Source of the DNA: an uncultured Clostridia bacterium
GTDB taxonomy: Bacteria > Bacillota > Clostridia > Christensenellales > Borkfalkiaceae
Assembly: GCA_947174955.1 (NCBI GenBank)
Contig: CAMWKX010000058.1
Coordinates: forward strand, 1 to 7,349
Length of the DNA stretch: 7,349 bases
Direction: 5' to 3'
Below, in pieces: positions 1-6,454 of the stretch. Under the pieces are notes generated by a model. It had not been told where the DNA came from and did no database searches. It was given only the letters and a program-made list of their open reading frames with translations. A program made the translations under genes and the position numbers. How positions within the stretch are numbered: the stretch's first letter is position 1; each line of letters begins with the position of its first letter.

Positions 1-14
1 TGCTCGTAGCTAGT

Positions 15-3000
15 TTACACCGTCTGCCCCGAATTTTCAAGCAGCTCTATGATATAGTCGCAGATTCTGAAACGCAATATATCCGAATCGAACATTAAAT
101 CGATAAGGTTGCTTTGATTGTACTCTTTCAGTGACGCCGCGTCGATTTTGGGCATCGAGAAGCTGTTTCCGTCCGTACACTGGTCAATTGCGTTGAACAC
201 CGCTTTCATTTCGAAGTAGGAAATAGCCGCCCTTGCTTTGTTTTTGACGTCGGTAAACAATTTGGTACTTCCTTTACCGACGAATATTTCTAGCGACGTA
301 TTGCTATTTACAAGCTGCTCCGTGAGTTTTGCCAGCACGATTTGACTCTGCATTATTACCTCGCGCTGTTCCGCCGTGGGATACTCGAAGCCGCCCGCGC
401 CCAGCCTGCTTATCGCCGCGCCCGCGCCGAACATTTCTTCGAACGCCCGAATGAGCAGCCATACCTCGTTGTCGTCTATACAGCCGTATTCGTCTACCAA
501 CGCCCTGTCGACGATGAGATATGCGCTTTCCATTATACTGTCGGATACGGCTTTTAACAGCAGGTACGAATTAACTACCCTGTTCTCGCCGAAAAGGCTT
601 TCCTTTATTTCGGAGAGCGAAACCTCGTCGAAATACTTGTCGCCTACGTTATCGAGGCTGTCGACAAGGTCTAATATCGCCTTGATTTCGCCGACTTTCA
701 GCACCTTGATTCCGTCCTCGTAAGCCTTGGGATGGTCTGCGCCGAGGGTATTGTTCTCGCTTATCTGCTTGGTAAATACACCGCGCATCAGTATCGATTT
801 GCATACCCTGTCCATATCCTCTATATTGTCGAGTACCGTATTTATATCGAGATTGTTCAGCTTGTTAAAGTCGTCTATTTTAAGCGCGTTGATTGAGTCA
901 ATCAAGTCGGCAATCAGTTCTTCCTTATACCTCGACGACGATTCCTTTATCTTGTAGAGCACGTTTTCGTCGATTAACTGTACGGGTTTGCCATCTTCGT
1001 CCGTGCCGTTCAGCAGCACGTCGTTGAGCGCCGTGCTCATTATTCCGCTGAATATGAGCGAGGGATAAACCACGTTCAGCTTGGTTCCCTCAAAGCCTTC
1101 TGCCGGTTCGTTGAGCGAAAGAATTTCCGATTTTATCCTTTCCGACAACCCGTCGCCGTCAAGGTCCTTTATATCAAGGTTGAATACGTTGAGCACGTTG
1201 GACAGACTGTTCAGCTCCTTTTCGGTATAGTAGCCGTCGTTGCCCTTTGCGCCGAACAGAATACCTTCGTCGACAGTGTCCGTGAGCAGGTCGTCGAGCC
1301 GCGCGGATATCGCGCCCCGCACCACTTCGGACGCGTAGCTTACCGTAAGCCGCGAGACCTGCGAGTTTTCAATCGACGGCGCGTTCATATTTTTAAGGAA
1401 ATCCGAAAGACTTTCTTTAAGCGCGGTTTCTTTGAATTCAAACTCTTCCGCCGAGGAAATACTCATAATTTCGTCGAGCGAAGTTATAAGCCGCACCACT
1501 TCTTCCTTCCAGGGGTTGGATGCGTTGAAATTTTTAAGCTTTTCTTCCGTCGCCGCGTTCGTGAACTTTTCCGAAAGCCTTAACATATCTTTCACGTCGG
1601 GATTGTCGACGAGCGAGCCGACGATCGACGCCGAAAGAATGTAGCTTGCCGAAAGCATCTGCTTGTTTTCTTTAAGCACGAGCTTACTAAGCACCGCGGA
1701 GATATCCGTTTCGGCAGACAAGTCCAGCGCTTTGACTATTCTCAGCACGTTTTCTATTTCGCTCTTTCTTACTACCGCGGGGATGCTGTCGCCTTCCAGA
1801 GTCTGCAACGCCACGTCGGGAACTATGAGGTTGAAGCTGCCGAAATCGTTGCTTTCACCCGTAATGAAATTGGACATAGTGTAGTGTATGACGCCCGATT
1901 TCAGACAGGTTTGCAGATTTTTATCAGTAAATTCGTCCGACGTGAATTTGTCCAAAATACCATTTCCGTCCAAAGTGCCGTTTACGACTTCGGATATCTC
2001 TATATCCGCCGCTTTGAGCGCGTCCAACAGATTTCTGAGTTCGCCCTGTCTGCCGCCCGCGGTTACCCAGCCTTCAAGGCTGTCTTTGAGCGCCTGCGAC
2101 ATAATTACCGTCGTATCGTCCTTCAACGAATTTACGAGGTGCATTGCGACCGTGCCCTCGAATATTCTGCTGCTTTCGAGCAAGGTCGTGAAAATTTCCT
2201 TTTCCACAAACTCGGCTATTGCTGTCTTCATATCCGCGTCGCCGTCTTGAAGCACGGGCAGTATGAATTCGACAAGCTCGGAAAGATTGTCGAACAGCGC
2301 CGTCAGCTCCTCCGCCTTTATGAACTTTACGACTAACCCGTCGGCGTTCTTTTCACGCGCGACCTCGGGAACGTAAGCGTAATCCTCGCCGTACTTTATC
2401 ATAGCCGCCGAAATAACCGAGCGGAGCAGTTTGGACTGCACTATGTATCCTGCGAGCGTGTTGCCCTGTTCGTCCTCTTTACCGACAGTTTCGGCAAGAC
2501 AGTTGAGGAAGCTCTCCATATCCCTGTCCTTGTCGAAATCGTTGAGTATCGGCAGAAGCTCGCTGTTTTTGCCTATGGCGGACAGACCGTACAAAACGTT
2601 GTACGTTTCGCCCGTTTCCACAATCTCGCCTCTGTCGTTATACACCGTTTCGTATACCATATCGCGCGGTATATAAATGCCTTCGAACAGACTGCCGAGA
2701 GCCTTCTCTATCAGGGTGTATATTTTGCCCGTGGCAAGCGTTTTGCCGAGCACGCGCGAGCTGAGTACGCCCTCGGTAATGATGTCGTAATACCCGATAT
2801 TCTTTTCATAGTCTGGCTGGTTTTTATCGAATACCGCTATGACCGCCTCGAAAGGCTTTTTACCCGAAGCAACGTTGTTGTACAGCTTTACCGAAGCTTC
2901 GGCTACGTCGATAAACGTGTTTATCTCGCTTACCCATTCGATACCGTCTTTGTAGATTTCGTCGTATCTTACTCCCTCGGAACCCTCTTCGGTGAGATAG

Positions 3001-4691
3001 CAGTTCACCGCGTAGGTATAAAGTCTGCCGAGCACGGGGTCGAGCTCTTCCGCTCTGCTTTCGTTTAAGATAGATAATTTTCTTACCTCGGGAAGAACGT
3101 CCGCAACCGTATTCAATATATCGTCGGTCGTCGTGAGTTTTTGCCCGAGCACGTCCAGCACGAGATTGAATACCGTCTGCACGTCCTTTTTATCAACTAG
3201 CTGGGATACGTTAATATAAGGCTGCACGACTTCGAACGGCGTGCCCGCAAACGCTTCCTTCAAGCTCCTTTCGTCGGGAATTACGTCGGAAAGATATCCC
3301 TTTTTGAACAGTATCTTTAAAAGCTCTCTGTTCTGCTCGCTGACCGAGGAAGCAAACGACATATCGTCGATGTTCGCAACCGCCGAATTGACGAACGACA
3401 TTGCGAAATTTATTATGTAAGTCTTTGCGTCGAACTCGCTGATAAGGTCGTTGAACTCGGCGCGGAACCCCTCCTTCTGCATTACGCCCATAACCGTGTC
3501 GAACGCGGACTTGGTTGCCTCGCCCTTTACGAGCGGCTTTATTTCGTCCCCGCCGTACTTTAACAAAAGTCCGAGCGTGTCGCGGGCAAAGTCGGTGTAC
3601 GCGGCAAGCTCCTCGCGGAATACCACGTTGTCGGATATGCCAAACTCGCCGTCGTCAAGCTCGCCCGAGAATACCATATCCGCGGCGAAAAGATAGTACG
3701 GAACGTCGTCCGTCGAGGAAATACCGTTTAATACCTTAAATATGCCGTAAGTGCCGTACCCTTCGATAGAACGGTATACGGAGTAATATTCGTTGATATC
3801 CTTGTCGCCGAAGTCGAAGTCCTTCATCTTGCCGTCGCCGCGCCCCGCCACTACGTAGAGCGCCGTGCCGAGGAAGGACATAGCTATAAGTCCTGCGCAT
3901 ACGCCGCGCACGAGTCCGACTACGCCGCCGCCCACGCGGTGCTTGGAATACCGTCTGTCCGTCAGATTGTCTGCGTACTGAGTATTTATCTTCTTTTTGT
4001 ACTTCCTCTCGGAATAACAGAAAAGATAAATTACGTACATAATTAATTTGAGCAATCTGTAAACGATATAAAGGACTATTGCGAACGCAACGTGGTATAT
4101 GAGGTCGGCGAGGGTATAAATGTACGCCTTGCTTTCGCCGAGCATAATCGCAAAGTCGCCCTTGATTACCGTAGGCAGCCACTCGACGAACACGTCCTTC
4201 AAGCCGACACAACCCGCGCTGACGCCCATTTTCGTGGCAAACGCGCCGCTTCCGCCGCAGAAGGTATCGACAAGATTAAGCAAAAAGACGTCCACCTGAG
4301 GCAGTTTTACGAGCGCTACGAACAATATTATGCATACTATCGCCGCGCCCACTTCGTGCGCGAGAAGTATTAAACTCTTTCTCAGTCCGCGCCACACGCC
4401 CCACAGAGTTTTAGTCAATACTGCCAACGTAAACAGCAGCGTGGGCACCCACTTGACCAGGAACGCGACGAAATCGGGCAATTTCCAGCTTATCGCATTT
4501 ATAATTAAAATTACGCCGAGCGCAATATATATGAGTACCGCCGAAATCGACAGAATTACCGCTAAAAGCTTAAACTTGCGGAAAAGTATGACGAGCAAAA
4601 GAAGCACGGCGGCAACGGCAAACAGCAGCATCTGCCAGTTTGCGAATATGCCGTTTATGAAGTTTTCCAAGCCCGATGCGAGCATATTCAT
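15..4691 (-). CDS. Giant membrane protein: CvpA-like multi-helix head plus ~1275-residue extracytoplasmic helical-repeat region
   Basis: This 1558-residue protein has no recognised function. About six hydrophobic helices lie near residues 20-37, 41-66, 78-95, 104-128, 198-225 and 254-282. Residues 84-282 resemble the CvpA/colicin V production family: an aromatic-Gly-x-x-Arg-Gly turn (WGVWRGLRKS, 97-106) precedes one helix, and a basic stretch followed by HRVGGGVVGLVRG (251-263) precedes the last. Basic loops (RKFK 38-41; RGLRK 101-105; RKYKKK 229-234 to HR 251-252) point inward, which places the N-terminus and the long acidic C-terminal part outside the cytoplasm. Residues 283-640 are helical and unassigned; 641-1558 are degenerate repeats. 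C145 and C161 lie in the predicted outer loop and could pair. The ATG at 4691 is chosen because AGGAGG lies 8 nt upstream; the ATG two codons later would be 14 nt away. It is the last gene of the cluster here and ends with TAA at 15-17. The reading frame is certain; the CvpA link is probable; the role is unknown. Confidence 0.93.
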   Translation of the reverse strand: MNMLASGLENFINGIFANWQMLLFAVAAVLLLLVILFRKFKLLAVILSISAVLIYIALGVILIINAISWKLPDFVAFLVKWVPTLLFTLAVLTKTLWGVWRGLRKSLILLAHEVGAAIVCIILFVALVKLPQVDVFLLNLVDTFCGGSGAFATKMGVSAGCVGLKDVFVEWLPTVIKGDFAIMLGESKAYIYTLADLIYHVAFAIVLYIVYRLLKLIMYVIYLFCYSERKYKKKINTQYADNLTDRRYSKHRVGGGVVGLVRGVCAGLIAMSFLGTALYVVAGRGDGKMKDFDFGDKDINEYYSVYRSIEGYGTYGIFKVLNGISSTDDVPYYLFAADMVFSGELDDGEFGISDNVVFREELAAYTDFARDTLGLLLKYGGDEIKPLVKGEATKSAFDTVMGVMQKEGFRAEFNDLISEFDAKTYIINFAMSFVNSAVANIDDMSFASSVSEQNRELLKILFKKGYLSDVIPDERSLKEAFAGTPFEVVQPYINVSQLVDKKDVQTVFNLVLDVLGQKLTTTDDILNTVADVLPEVRKLSILNESRAEELDPVLGRLYTYAVNCYLTEEGSEGVRYDEIYKDGIEWVSEINTFIDVAEASVKLYNNVASGKKPFEAVIAVFDKNQPDYEKNIGYYDIITEGVLSSRVLGKTLATGKIYTLIEKALGSLFEGIYIPRDMVYETVYNDRGEIVETGETYNVLYGLSAIGKNSELLPILNDFDKDRDMESFLNCLAETVGKEDEQGNTLAGYIVQSKLLRSVISAAMIKYGEDYAYVPEVAREKNADGLVVKFIKAEELTALFDNLSELVEFILPVLQDGDADMKTAIAEFVEKEIFTTLLESSRIFEGTVAMHLVNSLKDDTTVIMSQALKDSLEGWVTAGGRQGELRNLLDALKAADIEISEVVNGTLDGNGILDKFTSDEFTDKNLQTCLKSGVIHYTMSNFITGESNDFGSFNLIVPDVALQTLEGDSIPAVVRKSEIENVLRIVKALDLSAETDISAVLSKLVLKENKQMLSASYILSASIVGSLVDNPDVKDMLRLSEKFTNAATEEKLKNFNASNPWKEEVVRLITSLDEIMSISSAEEFEFKETALKESLSDFLKNMNAPSIENSQVSRLTVSYASEVVRGAISARLDDLLTDTVDEGILFGAKGNDGYYTEKELNSLSNVLNVFNLDIKDLDGDGLSERIKSEILSLNEPAEGFEGTKLNVVYPSLIFSGIMSTALNDVLLNGTDEDGKPVQLIDENVLYKIKESSSRYKEELIADLIDSINALKIDDFNKLNNLDINTVLDNIEDMDRVCKSILMRGVFTKQISENNTLGADHPKAYEDGIKVLKVGEIKAILDLVDSLDNVGDKYFDEVSLSEIKESLFGENRVVNSYLLLKAVSDSIMESAYLIVDRALVDEYGCIDDNEVWLLIRAFEEMFGAGAAISRLGAGGFEYPTAEQREVIMQSQIVLAKLTEQLVNSNTSLEIFVGKGSTKLFTDVKNKARAAISYFEMKAVFNAIDQCTDGNSFSMPKIDAASLKEYNQSNLIDLMFDSDILRFRICDYIIELLENSGQTV
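18..2771 (-). repeat. Array of about ten degenerate helical modules in the giant protein (residues ~641-1558)
   Basis: Each module opens with a helix carrying Ser followed mostly by a hydrophobic residue one or two positions on. Anchor serines are S645, S753, S840, S932, S1016, S1118, S1211, S1299, S1375, S1449 and a terminal half module at S1536. Then comes a variable loop, often with an Asp/Gly-rich or Val-Pro stretch, and a second helix of the form Glu-[Leu/Ile/Val/Met]-x3-[aliphatic/aromatic]. Anchor glutamates are E795, E884, E978, E1064, E1159, E1258, E1335, E1409 and E1494, with a weaker one near E695. A short third helix rich in Asp, Ile and Leu closes most modules. The module length is 73-108 residues and Ser-to-Glu spacing is 34-50. 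Residue identity between modules is low, so these are old protein-level repeats, not DNA repeats. Confidence 0.6.
3846..4442 (-). other. CvpA-like membrane domain (residues ~84-282 of the giant protein)
   Basis: Four helices with a long outer loop between the second and third match the CvpA layout. The first CvpA helix is followed by Gly-x-x-Arg-Gly-x-x-Lys. The last helix is entered through a basic segment and the Gly-rich sequence RVGGGVVGLVRG, as in CvpA proteins. CvpA itself is usually only about 160-200 residues; here two extra helices precede it and more than 1200 residues follow. The assignment rests on motif recognition, not on a profile search. Confidence 0.55.
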
Positions 4692-4699
4692 TGCGCCGT

Positions 4700-4705
4700 C
4701 CTCCT
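4700..4705 (-). promoter_or_regulatory. Ribosome binding site of the giant protein gene
   Basis: AGGAGG on the minus strand, within AAAAGGAGG, sits 8 nt before the ATG at 4691. It is the strongest such site in the window and decides the start. It lies in the 36-nt AT-rich gap after the LRR gene, so this gene can be initiated independently of its upstream neighbour. Confidence 0.9.
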
Positions 4706-4727
4706 TTTAAGATTTTTTAAAATTATT

Positions 4728-5708
4728 TTAGTTTACAATGTGGTTGGGTGCGATAAACGAACCATTTGGATAGATAAAGTTATTTGCCAGCGCCGCGTTG
4801 CAACCCTTGAAAGCTTCCGACATAACGGTAACCTTTGCGGTAGCGTTGAAAATTCTCAGGTTTTTGCAGTTGACGAACGCGCCCGTTTCCACCGTTATTT
4901 CAAAGTTTACCGTGACGGTGGCTATTTTGGAATTCTTAAACGCGCCGCCGTCGATTTTCGTAACCTTGTATCCGCCCAACTTTTCGGGAATAACAAGGTT
5001 GCTTTCACTGCCGAGATAGCCGTATATCGCCGCGTCCTCCGACGCCGTTATGCGTACAAGATAGTTGCCGTCGGTGAACTTTTTCGTATCCTTTTTGAAG
5101 ATGATCATAGATATGACCACGAAAAGGATTAACGCAGCTATCACGATTCCGTTGAACACTTTGGGTAACAAAGCAAGATTTCCCGAAGTCACGTCCTTTA
5201 TCTGGAATAAGGAATACTTGCTCTTTTGCGTCTTGTCCTTGTCGCGCTTGCCCTTTTTATCCTTGGCATTTTTCTTGTCTTCGTGCCCGTCGCCCTCCTT
5301 CGGCTCCGTTTGCTCCTTGAAAAACGTGCCGAATTTGTAGGCGCTGTCGAGGAACTCGCCCTCTTTCCACACGAACCTGTCGTACGCCGCCTGAATTAAG
5401 CGCACCGATATAGTCGAGCATTCGTAGTTGACTTTCAGCTTTGCCTTGGGTACGAACTCCTCCTCCGCGCCCGCCAAAAACTGATCGTACATAACCACCG
5501 ACTTCTCTATCAGATCTCCGTCCACGTCGTACTGGCATACTTCAAACTGCATTCCGAGAAGCTGCTGAGTGACGTTGTTGCTGAACCTGAATATTATATA
5601 TTTGAGCTTTGACTTGTCGTCCTGAAATACGATGTATTCGTTCAGCGTTGCGGGCTCGTCGGTCTTGCCGTCGTATTTAATCTTGGTTACGGTATTAAAC
5701 GAACTCAT
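4728..5708 (-). CDS. Single-pass membrane protein with cytoplasmic β-type domain and extracytoplasmic BspA-like leucine-rich repeats
   Basis: The protein has 326 residues. Residues 1-125 look like a soluble β-rich domain (alternating strands; FEVCQY 55-60 and C97-x-x-I-x-V-x-L). A Lys/Asp/Glu-rich linker follows at about 131-164, then one membrane helix at 184-205 flanked by FKKDTKK. The basic linker before the helix suggests an N-terminus-inside, C-terminus-outside orientation with no cleaved signal peptide. Residues ~214-307 are BspA/LRR_5-type repeats: VIPEKLGGYKVTKI (239-252) and Ala-Phe pairs at 256, 277 and 299, a 21-22 residue period, with C281 and C303 after the last two. Only about three repeats are present, far fewer than in adhesin-like BspA proteins. 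Such repeats usually bind proteins or surfaces; the ligand here is unknown. The gene overlaps the preceding gene by 14 nt and has GGAGG 11 nt before its ATG, so its translation may be coupled. Confidence 0.93.
   Translation of the reverse strand: MSSFNTVTKIKYDGKTDEPATLNEYIVFQDDKSKLKYIIFRFSNNVTQQLLGMQFEVCQYDVDGDLIEKSVVMYDQFLAGAEEEFVPKAKLKVNYECSTISVRLIQAAYDRFVWKEGEFLDSAYKFGTFFKEQTEPKEGDGHEDKKNAKDKKGKRDKDKTQKSKYSLFQIKDVTSGNLALLPKVFNGIVIAALILFVVISMIIFKKDTKKFTDGNYLVRITASEDAAIYGYLGSESNLVIPEKLGGYKVTKIDGGAFKNSKIATVTVNFEITVETGAFVNCKNLRIFNATAKVTVMSEAFKGCNAALANNFIYPNGSFIAPNHIVN
4791..5069 (-). repeat. BspA/LRR_5-like leucine-rich repeat region (residues ~214-306)
   Basis: Three Ala-Phe pairs occur at residues 256-257, 277-278 and 299-300, preceded by Ile-Pro and a Val-Thr-x-Ile step. 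This is the hallmark order of LRR_5 repeats (x-Ile-Pro … Val-x-x-Ile-x-x-x-Ala-Phe-x-x-Cys). The array is short, and the final ~20 residues of the protein cap it. Confidence 0.75.
5695..5708 (-). other. 14-nt overlap between the three-helix protein gene and the LRR protein gene
   Basis: The LRR gene starts with ATG at 5706-5708, while the preceding gene reads on in another frame to its TAA at 5695-5697. With the ribosome binding site inside the upstream gene, this supports coupled expression of the two proteins, which also share a domain pattern. Confidence 0.85.
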
Positions 5709-6429
5709 ATTCCAACGCGCCTCCGTTCATTGCTTTTGCGTTCTTGCGGCGGAAACCGAGCACCGTTATAAAGTAACTCAATACCGAAAGTACGAACGTT
5801 GCCGCCAACGCAATATAGTTTATCGGACTGTTGAGATACTGGTACGTCACGTTTCTTCCGTACAGATAACTGCCGCCGATTACCTCCGCGATAACGTGCC
5901 TGAGCACAAACAGCGCGGTAAATAAAAGCACGCTCTTTATGCACGCGAAAATGCGCAGCCTCTGCAACGAAATGGGGCGCACGTAATTACGGTTAACTTC
6001 CAAACCGTCCGCCTCGGCTATCACCACGTTGACGTGCTTGCACCCTCTTTTGAGCGCAATTATCCTCGACGACAGCTCGGTTAAATCCCACTGCGTCATT
6101 TCGAGCACGGATATTACCCTTTTGCGGCGGGAAAACTGCACGACGTAAAACCTTATATACTTGAACTTTTCGGTAAAATTGCACACGAGATACTTCTCGT
6201 ACGCCGATTTGCACACGACGTACTTCTTTATGAACCTGCGCGTTTCCCCCGACGTCAGATATATGGAGTTGACCGAATTGACCGACTTCTCCTTTTTCAA
6301 CAGCTCGTCGTCGTGATAGCTGTGGTAATATTTATTTTTGGTAAGATTTGTGCATACGAGTACTATTATGCCCGCGATAAACATTACCGCCGATATAAGA
6401 CATAATATCCTCCACCATAACATTATCAT
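5695..6429 (-). CDS. Small three-helix membrane protein with a central cytoplasmic domain, function unknown
   Basis: The protein has 244 residues and I do not recognise its family. Hydrophobic helices lie at about 6-26, 160-182 and 203-225. The ~130-residue segment between the first and second helices is rich in Lys and Arg (KNK 31-33, KKEK 45-48, RRKR 101-104). The C-terminal tail begins FRRKNAK. By the positive-inside rule the middle domain and C-terminus are cytoplasmic and the N-terminus is outside. The middle domain carries FYVVQF (94-99) and C130-x-x-V-x-V-x-I-x-x-A140, which parallels the cytoplasmic domain of the next gene. The ATG at 6429 follows AGAGG by 5 nt. The ATG two codons later, at 6423, is 11 nt from the same site, so the start may be either. 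It begins 25 nt after the upstream gene and overlaps the downstream gene by 14 nt. Confidence 0.88.
   Translation of the reverse strand: MIMLWWRILCLISAVMFIAGIIVLVCTNLTKNKYYHSYHDDELLKKEKSVNSVNSIYLTSGETRRFIKKYVVCKSAYEKYLVCNFTEKFKYIRFYVVQFSRRKRVISVLEMTQWDLTELSSRIIALKRGCKHVNVVIAEADGLEVNRNYVRPISLQRLRIFACIKSVLLFTALFVLRHVIAEVIGGSYLYGRNVTYQYLNSPINYIALAATFVLSVLSYFITVLGFRRKNAKAMNGGALEYEFV
5720..5724 (-). promoter_or_regulatory. Ribosome binding site of the LRR membrane protein gene, inside the upstream gene
   Basis: GGAGG lies 11 nt before the ATG at 5708, a slightly long spacing. It falls within the last codons of the preceding gene (Asn-Gly-Gly-Ala near its residues 235-238). Ribosomes finishing that gene pass directly over this site, which fits translational coupling. 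Confidence 0.7.
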
Positions 6430-6433
6430 AATA

Positions 6434-6439
6434 ACCTCT
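6434..6439 (-). promoter_or_regulatory. Ribosome binding site of the three-helix membrane protein gene
   Basis: AGAGGT on the minus strand lies just before the ATG at 6429; the AGAGG core is 5 nt from that start and 11 nt from the alternative ATG at 6423. It is weaker than the site of the giant gene and does not clearly separate the two starts. Confidence 0.6.
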
Positions 6440-6454
6440 GTTTACGCAGTAAAA

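Noticed and set aside
1..14. Sequence downstream of the giant gene, checked for a terminator
   Set aside because: Only 14 bases are available, too few to contain or exclude a hairpin.
1884..2336. Open plus-strand frame of 150 codons antisense to the giant gene
   Set aside because: It lies wholly opposite a well-supported gene and has no ribosome binding site or recognisable protein features. The other plus-strand frames look the same: shadows of minus-strand codon use.
3834..3842. Arg-Gly-Asp tripeptide (residues 284-286) just outside the last membrane helix of the giant protein
   Set aside because: A three-residue match is expected by chance in a protein of this size, and it sits very close to the membrane. 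Nothing supports integrin-type binding.
4725..4730. TAAAAT on the minus strand before the giant gene, resembling a -10 box
   Set aside because: It overlaps the stop codon of the LRR gene, and no -35-like hexamer lies at a suitable distance. The AT-rich gap makes such a match likely by chance.
6441..6453. Perfect small palindrome tttac-gca-gtaaa in the 25-nt gap between the two right-hand genes
   Set aside because: The stem is only 5 bp and AT-rich with a 3-nt loop and no following T tract, so it is neither a terminator nor a convincing operator. It could easily occur by chance.
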